Positions 15,423-22,347 of a stretch of DNA of 23,293 nucleotides are shown piece after piece (position 1 is the first letter of the stretch; each line of letters starts with the position of its first letter). The notes beneath the pieces are model-generated. The model was not told the origin of the DNA and ran no database searches. It was given only the letters and a program-made list of their open reading frames with translations. Both the position numbers and the translations under genes were made by a program. Source of the DNA: CAYMLL01 sp964390645 (GTDB lineage Bacteria; Planctomycetota; UBA8108); assembly GCA_964390645.1 (NCBI GenBank), contig CAYMLL010000093.1, positions 1-23,293 of the forward strand. Direction: 5' to 3'.

Positions 15423-16856
15423 TCAGTCGAGGTTCTGCACGGTCACCTCGCCGTCGGCGTCGCGTTCGATGCGCACGTCGCCCTTGAGCGTCTTCCCTCG
15501 CCACGGCAGCAGTGACGTCAGGCAGTCCTCGGGGCCGAGTGCCACGAGCGGTGAGATCTCGACCTGGCCGGTAAGCTTGATGTTCGCGGCTTGAAGCCAC
15601 CGGTGGTGTTCGTTGCGGACCAGTAGGCGGGCGCTCTCGAGCGAGTCGACGCCGGCGGCGTTGTTCACCGGGGCGAACTCGTGCTCGCGCACGACCTCGA
15701 CGTTCAGGTAGCGTCTTGCCGACGGCAGCGCGTCGAACACGAACGTCTCGAACTTCGTGCCATCGATCTCGAGCGGATTGCCGTTCTCGTCGACGGTCGA
15801 GATTCTCTTCTGAGCGACGTGATAGGGCAAAGCGATGTCGCCTGTCGCGACACGCTCGAAGAAGTCGAGGCGAAACGCGTGAACGGCGATGCTGCCGGCG
15901 CCGAACGCGAGGCGGCCGTTCTCGTCACGCCGGTTTGCCAGCTTCTGGGGATGGGCGCTGTACTCGATGACCTCGGCGAGGTCTTCACGCGTAGCGACGA
16001 CACCGATCTTCTCGTCGGGGCCGGTTTTCTCGAGAACCGCGAGCGACATTTCCGCGCCTGTGAGGTCATGGAGACCGAGGAATGTCGGGTCTGCGATGCG
16101 GATCAGCGCGTTGTCGACCTGGAAGTAGAAGAGGTGCTCGATTCCTCGACGACGGGCGTCCTCGAGGCCGCCGCGCTCCGCGAACGTCGAGTAGGCGCCA
16201 CCGTGCCCGTTCGGGCTGAGAAAGAGCCGCCCCTTGTCCGCGAGCACGAGCTTGCCGTCGCCGTCGAGCGACGGGAGCATCGTTTGCTCGAGGAGAAGTA
16301 CGTCTTCGCGTGAGAGACCGAAGAAGTCGTTCTCCTCGAAGAAGCGACAGGTGTCATCGTGGTTCGCCGCGCTCGTCATGATGTACCACGGAACGGTCGA
16401 GCAGAGACGGTCGCGGAGAGCTCGGATTTTCTGCGCGTGCAGCTCGAAGAGCGTGCGGCCGGAGTGCAGGCCGAAGGGAAGACAGCCCTTCGGGCCGTCG
16501 AATCCGAGTCGGCTTCCCTGTCCACCGGCGACGAGGAAGGCACCGACCTTGCCCTGGCGAATGAGATCCCTCCCACGCTTGGTTGCTCGTCGCCGTGTCG
16601 CGTGGCAGTGATCCTCGCCGATGTGCAGGACCGCGGCTGGCTCGAGCTCGCCGTCTTGATCGTCCGCGGGAGCTTCGGGCGTGGTCGAGAGCTTTGCGAT
16701 CAGGTCGAGGTCGATCGAGCGCAGCTGGTCGAGGAGGCTCGCGCGTGCCATCTCGTCCAGCTCGTTCCAGAAGCGAAAGACGTGTTGTTGACCGGCGGCT
16801 TCGAATCGATTCCGGACCTGGGCCGAGCTCTCGACGAGGTGCTCGGGTTGGTTCAC
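15423..16856 (-). CDS. UDP-N-acetylglucosamine/UDP-hexose pyrophosphorylase, UAP1/AGX family
   Basis: A protein of about 477 residues of the eukaryote-like UDPGP family, which joins UTP and a sugar-1-phosphate to give a UDP-sugar and pyrophosphate. The nucleotide-binding motif is LVAGGQGSRLGFDGPKG (about 108-124), nearly identical to the AGX/UAP1 signature. Further family features are SPNGHGGAY, FYFQVDNALIRIADP, EKIGVVA and, late in the chain, TKFETFVFDALP. GlcNAc-1-P is the likely substrate from motif resemblance, but GalNAc-1-P or glucose-1-P cannot be excluded. The start is a GTG at 16856 with AGAGGAG 5 nt upstream. An in-frame ATG at 16895 would add 13 residues but has a poor ribosome binding site. 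It stands apart from the secretion operon and is probably its own unit. Confidence 0.88.
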   Translation of the reverse strand: MNQPEHLVESSAQVRNRFEAAGQQHVFRFWNELDEMARASLLDQLRSIDLDLIAKLSTTPEAPADDQDGELEPAAVLHIGEDHCHATRRRATKRGRDLIRQGKVGAFLVAGGQGSRLGFDGPKGCLPFGLHSGRTLFELHAQKIRALRDRLCSTVPWYIMTSAANHDDTCRFFEENDFFGLSREDVLLLEQTMLPSLDGDGKLVLADKGRLFLSPNGHGGAYSTFAERGGLEDARRRGIEHLFYFQVDNALIRIADPTFLGLHDLTGAEMSLAVLEKTGPDEKIGVVATREDLAEVIEYSAHPQKLANRRDENGRLAFGAGSIAVHAFRLDFFERVATGDIALPYHVAQKRISTVDENGNPLEIDGTKFETFVFDALPSARRYLNVEVVREHEFAPVNNAAGVDSLESARLLVRNEHHRWLQAANIKLTGQVEISPLVALGPEDCLTSLLPWRGKTLKGDVRIERDADGEVTVQNLD

Positions 16857-16861
16857 GGTGG

Positions 16862-16868
16862 CTCCTCT
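16862..16868 (-). promoter_or_regulatory. Ribosome binding site deciding the pyrophosphorylase start
   Basis: AGAGGAG lies 5 nt before the GTG at 16856. The upstream ATG (16895) has only a weak GAGG further away, so the GTG start is preferred. Confidence 0.65.
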
Positions 16869-17100
16869 GACAGCGGTACCGGGCTCAGGATTCATGGTAG
16901 CAGTCGGGCCTCGGGGGGTTCACGGCCTCTTTGGGGGACTTCCTCGGAACTCTCCGCATTCGTCTTCCTCTTCATCGGTCGACTTCGGGCGTTCTCTTGA
17001 TTCCGCCTGATTCGTTGTTTCCGCCGGTGTTTCCGGCCCGGTTCGACGATCGGGATGCTACCGGGTAGTCTTCTGCGACCGAGATTCGAGGAGCTATCCG

Positions 17101-17340
17101 GTGGACCACTACCCCGCACGAAGATATCACCAGGAGCAAGACGACCCTTGCGAGAACCGTGAGGAGGCCGTCGAGTTCATGCTCAACGTCGTGAATGCGA
17201 CGATCTTCTCCAGCGGGGGAGACTACGCAGGCGCTCTGGAGCAGTTCTTTCCGCAGCTGGAGGCGCTCGGACATCTCATCGGCGCCGAGAGCCTGGATGA
17301 CGTGAGCTCCTTCCTCAGGCGCAACTGCCTCCACTGCTGA
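17101..17340 (+). CDS. Small protein of unknown function, GTG start
   Basis: A 79-residue reading frame that begins with GTG and has GAGGAG (17088-17093) exactly 7 nt upstream, a strong translation signal. Its composition is balanced rather than Arg/Ala-biased like the shadow frames of this GC-rich window: an acidic, Gln/Glu-rich start, a hydrophobic-helical middle (AVEFMLNVVNATIF), a segment GGDYAGALEQFFPQLEALGHLIG, and an end in CLHC. It has no signal peptide or membrane segment. I do not recognise the family. The last 26 nt overlap the convergent methyltransferase gene, and the divergent pyrophosphorylase starts 244 nt away. The CxxC end could bind a metal, but a lone pair is weak evidence. 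Confidence 0.6.
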   Translation: MDHYPARRYHQEQDDPCENREEAVEFMLNVVNATIFSSGGDYAGALEQFFPQLEALGHLIGAESLDDVSSFLRRNCLHC

Positions 17341-18265
17341 GCGCTGGCCCTGCTCCGCAACTCTCGAACGCGCCCGTCGTGCCCATCTTGCACGCGAGTC
17401 GCCGGGTCATTCGCGACAGCTCGGTGCGCAGCGGCTGGACGAGATCCGCGGGGCCCAGCAGGATAACCTCGTGGAACGCACGGGGGAGAACGATGTCGCT
17501 CGGGATTCGCCCGACGAGGACGCTCAGGTTTTTCGTGCTGTCGATCTTGTCGCGCAGCCTCAGGTAGTTGCGGTGGTGACCGCTGCCACGCGGCGACTTG
17601 TTGTGGAGGTAGACGAGAACGAGCGTCCGTCGTGCCGCGTCGACCACCGACGAGAGGTGGGTGCACCACGTCTCGAAGAAGTCGTAGGGGTCGACGAGGA
17701 CCAGGTCGGCCCGAGCGTCGGAAATCACATCCGCGCCGCTCGCCGCCTCGGCGACCTCCACACCGTCGATCTTGCGCCATTCGTCGCGACGCGCGGCTTC
17801 GATGTCGAAGACAACGACGTTCGGCGTCGCCCTGGTTGTCAGGAGAATCTGCCGCACGAGGAGTCCGGTGCTTGCGAGACGACCCTGACGTAGCCACGGA
17901 TCCTGGGCGTCGATAAAGGAGCCGGAGCCGAGCCACTCGAGCCGTGTGACGGTGCTCTGCAGCAGCGGATAGGTCGGCGCGCCTGCGAAGGGGTCGAGAT
18001 AGCGTACTTCCGGGCGACCGCTCGTCGCGACGCTGGCCACGAGCTGTCGCGTGATGTGTGCGGCCCACATGCCCTTGATCACGTCGCCCCAGTTTCCCGG
18101 CTCGTAGAGCAGTCCGAGCTCGCGGTTGGCCGCCCGGTCGGCGACCTTCCAGGACCAGCGGCTCCTGGCGTCCTGGTTCGACGAGGGAGGGCTGCTGGTG
18201 GGTTCGGGTTTCGAGGATGTCATCGAGCTCGTCTCGGGCCGCGTGGTGCGTTCCGGACTCCTCAT
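17315..18265 (-). CDS. RlmJ-like class I methyltransferase, divergent
   Basis: A 316-residue protein resembling RlmJ, the 23S rRNA adenine-2030 N6-methyltransferase. Shared features are EPGNWGDVIKGMWAAH (55-70; RlmJ has a HAGNxADVxKH motif here), motif I VRYLDPFAGAPTY (87-99, where RlmJ has YLDTHAGAGRY), an acidic loop FDIEAARRDEW (153-163), and motif IV LVLVDPYDFFETW (188-200). RlmJ normally has DPPYE at motif IV, while this protein reads DPYDF, so its target or activity may differ. The first 40 residues are polar, Ser/Thr/Pro-rich and probably disordered; a second ATG at 18223 would remove 14 of them. The SD-like AAGG precedes the ATG at 18265. It is divergent from dgt and convergent with the small gene at 17101. 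A TcmP-type or other DNA/RNA methyltransferase role is possible. Confidence 0.6.
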   Translation of the reverse strand: MRSPERTTRPETSSMTSSKPEPTSSPPSSNQDARSRWSWKVADRAANRELGLLYEPGNWGDVIKGMWAAHITRQLVASVATSGRPEVRYLDPFAGAPTYPLLQSTVTRLEWLGSGSFIDAQDPWLRQGRLASTGLLVRQILLTTRATPNVVVFDIEAARRDEWRKIDGVEVAEAASGADVISDARADLVLVDPYDFFETWCTHLSSVVDAARRTLVLVYLHNKSPRGSGHHRNYLRLRDKIDSTKNLSVLVGRIPSDIVLPRAFHEVILLGPADLVQPLRTELSRMTRRLACKMGTTGAFESCGAGPALSSGGSCA

Positions 18266-18374
18266 CGGGGCCTTGCTGAGCTACACTCACGGGAGCAGGC
18301 TCGAAGTGCGCCCTGACGGCCGGATTGCGCGAACTCTTGCGCCCCCGGGAGCCAGCGCTACTGTAGCGTATCGT

Positions 18375-18429
18375 CGAGCCCCGTCAAAGACGGGCCCGGC
18401 AAGACCCCGGACTCTCGGGACGGGGCTCG
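18375..18429 (+). promoter_or_regulatory. 11-bp perfect inverted repeat in the dgt/methyltransferase divergent region
   Basis: CGAGCCCCGTC (18375-18385) pairs perfectly with GACGGGGCTCG (18419-18429) around a 33-nt interior. A second inverted repeat, CCGTGA/TCACGG, lies at 18461-18466 and 18476-18481. No T-tract follows, so these do not look like intrinsic terminators. They may structure the dgt leader RNA or mark a binding site between the two divergent genes. Confidence 0.4.
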
Positions 18430-18501
18430 GGCGACGTGGCGTGGTCCCCTGTCCCGGCGACCGTGAGGTGGCGGGTCACGGGGCGTGCTCAGTTTCACCT
18501 C

Positions 18502-18519
18502 CCTGACCCGTGAGTCAGG
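18502..18519 (+). promoter_or_regulatory. Hairpin just upstream of the dgt ribosome binding site
   Basis: CCTGAC (18502-18507) and GTCAGG (18514-18519) form a perfect 6-bp stem with a 6-nt loop that contains the alternative GTG at 18510. The AAGGAAG ribosome binding site (18528-18534) follows 8 nt later. The hairpin argues against use of the 18510 start and may affect access to the real one. Confidence 0.35.
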
Positions 18520-18539
18520 CACCCGCGAAGGAAGTTCGA

Positions 18540-19715
18540 GTGACGACGAAACCTTTTACCCTCGTCGATGCGCAGGCGATGCACGACCGTGAGGCCGAAC
18601 TGCTCGCGCCCTACGCGATGCCCAGCGCGGCCAGCCGCGGGCGGCGGTACGACGAGCCCGAGTCCGTCTTTCGCACGAGGTTTCAGCGGGACCGTGATCG
18701 GATCGTCCACTCGACCGCTTTTCGCCGGCTCGAGTACAAGACGCAGGTCTTCGTCAATCACGAGGGCGATCACTATCGCACCCGGCTGACGCATACGCTC
18801 GAGGTCGCGCAGATCTCGCGCTCGATCGCCCGTGTTCTCGGGCTCAACGAGGATCTTGTCGAGGCGGTCGCGCTGGCCCACGACCTCGGTCACTCGCCCT
18901 TCGGCCACGCGGGGGAGGACGCCCTCGACGAGATGATGAAGGACCACGGGGGCTTCAACCACAACGCGCACGGCCTGCGCGTTGTCGATCAGCTCGAGAA
19001 ACGCTATGCGGAGTTCGATGGGCTCAATCTTTCCTGGGAGATTCGCGAGTCGATCATCAAGCATGGAGATCACTTCGCCGACGTGCTCGGCGCACAGTGG
19101 GAGCCAGGTAGCCAGCCGCTTCTCGAGGCACAGCTTGCCGACGAGGCCGACTCGCTTGCGTACAGCAACCACGACATCGACGACGGACTGCGGGCGAAGT
19201 TCCTCACCTTCGACGACTTGCGGGACATCGAGCTCTGGTCGGACGCCGAGGAGGACGTGCGCCGTGAGCTGGGCGATGGCCTGGACGATCGCACCGTTGC
19301 GGCGCGAACCGTATCTCATCTCATCGATCTTCAGATCCGCGATCTCGTCGAGACCACGCGCGATGGGCTCGAGGAGCACGATGTCCGGTCGGTGGAGGAC
19401 GTGCGAGCGCACGGTGGGCTGCTCGTCGGATACTCCACCGATATGAAGCGGAAGAAGGACGAGATGCAGGCTTTCCTCTACCGTCGGCTCTATCGGCACT
19501 ATCGCACACTGCGGATGCAGGAGAAGGCGAAGAGGTTCATCCGGGAGATCTTTCGAGAGTACACTCGCAATCCACGGCAGCTCGCGCCAGCATACCTGGA
19601 GCGGTCGTTGACAGACGGAACGCACCGTGTGATCTGCGATTACATCGCGGGGATGACCGATCGCTATTGCCAGGACGAGTACCGTCGGCTGTTTCATCCC
19701 TTCGAGAGAATCTGA
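18540..19715 (+). CDS. dgt: dGTP triphosphohydrolase-like HD-domain protein
   Basis: A 391-residue HD-superfamily enzyme that removes triphosphate from dGTP or other dNTPs and so limits the nucleotide pool. Visible family motifs are DRDRIVHSTAFRRLEYKTQVF (about 51-71), then HYRTRLTHTLEVAQISRSIAR (78-98) with the first metal His, AHDLGHSPFGHAGE (113-126) with the HD pair, and FNHNAHGLRVV (139-149). The length and motif spacing fit the non-coliform, hexameric type rather than the longer E. coli enzyme; that is inference. The start is a GTG at 18540 because AAGGAAG lies 5 nt upstream. The longer frame from the GTG at 18510 has no ribosome binding site and begins in a hairpin. The next gene is 25 nt downstream, so they probably form an operon. 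Confidence 0.92.
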   Translation: MTTKPFTLVDAQAMHDREAELLAPYAMPSAASRGRRYDEPESVFRTRFQRDRDRIVHSTAFRRLEYKTQVFVNHEGDHYRTRLTHTLEVAQISRSIARVLGLNEDLVEAVALAHDLGHSPFGHAGEDALDEMMKDHGGFNHNAHGLRVVDQLEKRYAEFDGLNLSWEIRESIIKHGDHFADVLGAQWEPGSQPLLEAQLADEADSLAYSNHDIDDGLRAKFLTFDDLRDIELWSDAEEDVRRELGDGLDDRTVAARTVSHLIDLQIRDLVETTRDGLEEHDVRSVEDVRAHGGLLVGYSTDMKRKKDEMQAFLYRRLYRHYRTLRMQEKAKRFIREIFREYTRNPRQLAPAYLERSLTDGTHRVICDYIAGMTDRYCQDEYRRLFHPFERI

Positions 19716-19740
19716 AGAGCTGAAGGCGGGAAGATCGCAG

Positions 19741-20934
19741 ATGGCCGACGACGGTGCGCAAGAGGAGATGTCTTCCGCAGGCGATGACGCCGCTGACCGT
19801 CCGGCGTCGCGCGAGGCGAAGGGCGCACGCAAGCGGCTGATCTCGACGTCCGCGTTGCCGCACAGCGTCAGCGACCGTATCACGCTCTGGATCGCGCGGG
19901 CGGTCTTCTTTCTTGTCGCGGTCGGGCTCGGCATACACGGCGCGAGAGCGTTCAGCACGCTGATCCCCGACGCCGAGATCAGCTCGCAGCAGGGTATCCT
20001 CGTCGCGTGCGTCGTCGCGATCCTCCTCATCGTAATGGAGGCTCTGTTCGCGCGCAGTCCGGTGCGCACGATCGCCGGCATTACCGTGGGGCTGCTGATG
20101 GGGCTGATTCTCTCCGCCGTGTTTCAGCCGCTGGTCGTGATCATCACGAAGGCGGTGGCCGCGCCAGGGCTCGAGGACGGAAGCCTCGGCACCCTGATCG
20201 CGTTCCTCAACCTGATGACGACGACCATCTTCTGTTTTTTCGGCGTCACGCTCATCATCAACACGCGTGACGAGTTCAAGTTCATCATTCCCTTCGTCGA
20301 GTTTCGCAAGGAGGTCAAGAGCCACATTCCGCTCATCCTCGACACCAGCGTCTTCATCGACGGTCGGCTGTATGGCCTTCTGTCAGCGGGGGTTTTCGAG
20401 CAGCGCCTCCTCGTGCCACGCTTCGTTCTCGACGAGCTGCAGCGCGTCGCGGATTCGTCTGACCGGTCGCTCAGGGAGCGTGGGCGACGTGGGCTTGACA
20501 TGTTGCACGAGGTCGAGCAGCACTTCTGGCTCCACGTCGTCGATTTTCCGCTCGATCATGACGAGGAGGTCGACGCCGGGCTGCTGCGACTGAGCCTCGT
20601 CCACGAAGGGCGTCTGGTGACGACGGACCACAACCTCACCAAGCGAGCGCGTGTTCAGAATGTGTCCGTGATCAACGTCAACGACATCGCGACGGCGATG
20701 AAGCCGGCGTTCGTGCCCGGCGATTCGTTGCGTGTGCGGCTGCAGCGAGCGGGGGACGACCCTGGGCAGGCGGTCGGTTTCCTGCAGGACGGCACCATGG
20801 TTGTCGTCGAGGACGCGCGCGAGAATGTCGGTCAGGAGGTGACCGTCGCTGTTCGCAGCGCCCTGCAGACGAATGCCGGCAAGATGGTCTTCGGCAAGCT
20901 GGCGAAGGCGGGAACGGGCAGCTCTCGGTTCTGA
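19741..20934 (+). CDS. yacL: Membrane PIN-TRAM protein, YacL family
   Basis: A 397-residue protein with a disordered acidic N-terminus (1-30), four membrane helices (about 49-68, 85-104, 110-136 and 152-174), a PIN nuclease-like domain (about 197-322) and a C-terminal TRAM domain (about 325-388). PIN acidic residues are visible: LILDTSVFIDGRL (D201), VLDELQ (E232), DAGLLRL (D278) and VTTDHNL (D296). The family is widespread next to ispD, as in Bacillus yacL-ispD-ispF, and its role is poorly defined; a membrane-tethered RNase activity is presumed from the PIN fold. It lies 25 nt after dgt and shares one base with ispD (TGATG), so the three are probably cotranscribed. Confidence 0.92.
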   Translation: MADDGAQEEMSSAGDDAADRPASREAKGARKRLISTSALPHSVSDRITLWIARAVFFLVAVGLGIHGARAFSTLIPDAEISSQQGILVACVVAILLIVMEALFARSPVRTIAGITVGLLMGLILSAVFQPLVVIITKAVAAPGLEDGSLGTLIAFLNLMTTTIFCFFGVTLIINTRDEFKFIIPFVEFRKEVKSHIPLILDTSVFIDGRLYGLLSAGVFEQRLLVPRFVLDELQRVADSSDRSLRERGRRGLDMLHEVEQHFWLHVVDFPLDHDEEVDAGLLRLSLVHEGRLVTTDHNLTKRARVQNVSVINVNDIATAMKPAFVPGDSLRVRLQRAGDDPGQAVGFLQDGTMVVVEDARENVGQEVTVAVRSALQTNAGKMVFGKLAKAGTGSSRF

Positions 20935-21686
20935 TGGCGGACTCGGGCGTGACAACGAGCTGTGGTGTCGTCGTTGCGGCGGCCGGCGGCGGCACACGCT
21001 TCGGCATCGAGGGCGGCGGCAAGAAGCAGTTTCTCCAGCTGGCCGGTCGGCCTATGCTCTTCTGGTCGCTGGACGTCTTCGGCTCGATCGATGAGGTCCA
21101 GCGCGTCGTCGTCGTGTCGCCCCGTGACGACGTCGAGAGAGTCGAGAGGCTCGTGGGGCGCTGGATGAAGCCGCGAGAGGTATCGGGCACCGCGGTGACT
21201 GTCGAGGTCGTCGCCGGCGGAGCGCGGCGCCAGGACTCGGTTCGCATCGGTCTCGAGCGCTTCTGGGAGGACCTTGATGTCGGGCTCGTCCACGACGCCG
21301 CGCGACCTCTGGTCCGGGTCGACGACGTTCGACGGGTCCTCGCCGCCGTCCGTGATCACGGCGCCGCCGTGATCGGTCACCCGGCGACAGACAGTATCAA
21401 GTGGGAGGAGGACGGACTGGCCGGGCGCGACCTGGAGCGTGGCAGAGTCTGGCAGGTGCAGACACCGCAGGGGGCGAGCTGCGAGCACCTCCGACACGCC
21501 TACTCCGTGCTTGCGCGCGACGGTGACGAGGAGAAGACCGACGAGGTCGCTCTGCTCGAGAGCATCGGCGTGCACGCCCGTCTCGTCGAGGGAGCGCGGG
21601 ACAATATCAAGGTCACCTTGCCGGGCGACGAGCGTGTCGCGGAACTGGTGCTCCGCCGGCGTCAGGGGGAAGCCGCTGGCCGTTGA
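20934..21686 (+). CDS. ispD: IspD, 2-C-methyl-D-erythritol 4-phosphate cytidylyltransferase
   Basis: A 250-residue enzyme of the non-mevalonate (MEP) isoprenoid pathway that transfers CMP from CTP to MEP. The nucleotide-binding segment is VVAAAGGGTRFG (13-24), followed by KKQFLQLAGRPML (30-42). The usual proline before KQ is replaced by a glycine-rich GGGKKQF, a mild deviation. Other signatures are VHDAARPLV (119-127), QTPQGA (176-181), TDEVALLES (202-210) and NIKVT (224-228, catalytic Lys). It begins at an ATG that overlaps the yacL stop by one base. The length is slightly above the usual 230 residues because of an internal loop and a basic tail. ispF, a later step, follows after 93 nt. Confidence 0.94.
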   Translation: MADSGVTTSCGVVVAAAGGGTRFGIEGGGKKQFLQLAGRPMLFWSLDVFGSIDEVQRVVVVSPRDDVERVERLVGRWMKPREVSGTAVTVEVVAGGARRQDSVRIGLERFWEDLDVGLVHDAARPLVRVDDVRRVLAAVRDHGAAVIGHPATDSIKWEEDGLAGRDLERGRVWQVQTPQGASCEHLRHAYSVLARDGDEEKTDEVALLESIGVHARLVEGARDNIKVTLPGDERVAELVLRRRQGEAAGR

Positions 21687-21766
21687 TCGAGGGTCGCGAG
21701 ACGGCTCTCGACGCGCGTCTGCCTCCGAGAGTCCGAAAAAGCGCCCAGCCTCTCTCCGTGGGCCGC

Positions 21767-21772
21767 TATAAT
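21767..21772 (+). promoter_or_regulatory. Perfect -10 box for a leaderless ispF transcript
   Basis: TATAAT lies 7 nt before the ispF ATG, so initiation at the usual distance would start the mRNA at or next to the start codon. No Shine-Dalgarno sequence precedes this ATG. The region at -35 (21744-21749) does not match consensus, and there is no TG extension. Confidence 0.5.
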
Positions 21773-21779
21773 CCCGCGA

Positions 21780-22298
21780 ATGTTTCGCATCGGACTCGGC
21801 ACCGACACTCATCGTCTCGAGGCGGACCTGCCTCTGTGGGTCGGCGGCGTCCAGATCCCATCTCCGGTGGGTGCGGTCGCTCACAGTGACGGCGACGTTC
21901 TGCTTCACGCGCTCACCGACGCGCTGCTCGGCGCCATCGGCGGGGGAGATATCGGCGAGCTCTTTGCCGACACCGACGCACGCTGGAAGGGTCAGGCGAG
22001 TCACCTCTTCGCCGAGGAAGCCACGCGTCGGGTCGCCACCGCAGGCTACCGTATCGAAAACGTCGATGCGACGATTCACCTCGAGGCCGTCAAGCTGTCG
22101 GAGTACAAGCCAGCGATCGTGGCGCGGGTGCGCGAGATTCTGTCTGGCTGCGGGTCGGTGTTCACGGAGGGAGCGGTGAGCGTCAAGGCGAAGACTGCCG
22201 AGAAGTGCGACGCGATCGGCGAGGGTCGGGCGATTGGAGCGCACGTCGTGGTGTTGTTGCGCCGTGTCGCGGATCGTGATGAACTGGTGGACGATTGA
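21780..22298 (+). CDS. ispF: IspF, 2-C-methyl-D-erythritol 2,4-cyclodiphosphate synthase
   Basis: A 172-residue MEP-pathway enzyme, a zinc-dependent homotrimer that cyclises CDP-ME 2-phosphate and releases CMP. Metal ligands are visible as GLGTDTHRL (D9, H11) and AHSDGDVLLHALTDALLGA (H43). GDIGELFADTDARWKGQAS (56-74) is the canonical substrate loop. The end has SVKAKTAEKCDAIGEGRAIGAHVVVLL, the family C-terminal motif with minor changes. The length is near the usual 155-165 residues, with a short acidic extension. The start has TATAAT 7 nt upstream and no ribosome binding site, unlike its neighbours. It is adjacent to ispD but not fused to it, although ispDF fusions exist in other bacteria. 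Confidence 0.95.
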   Translation: MFRIGLGTDTHRLEADLPLWVGGVQIPSPVGAVAHSDGDVLLHALTDALLGAIGGGDIGELFADTDARWKGQASHLFAEEATRRVATAGYRIENVDATIHLEAVKLSEYKPAIVARVREILSGCGSVFTEGAVSVKAKTAEKCDAIGEGRAIGAHVVVLLRRVADRDELVDD

Positions 22299-22347
22299 CC
22301 GCCAGCGGTCGCGATCACAGAGAGCGACGGGAGGTTTCTTGATCATC

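Noticed and set aside
18510..18539. dgt start at the GTG at 18510
   Set aside because: No ribosome binding site precedes it and it lies in a hairpin loop; the GTG at 18540 has AAGGAAG 5 nt upstream.
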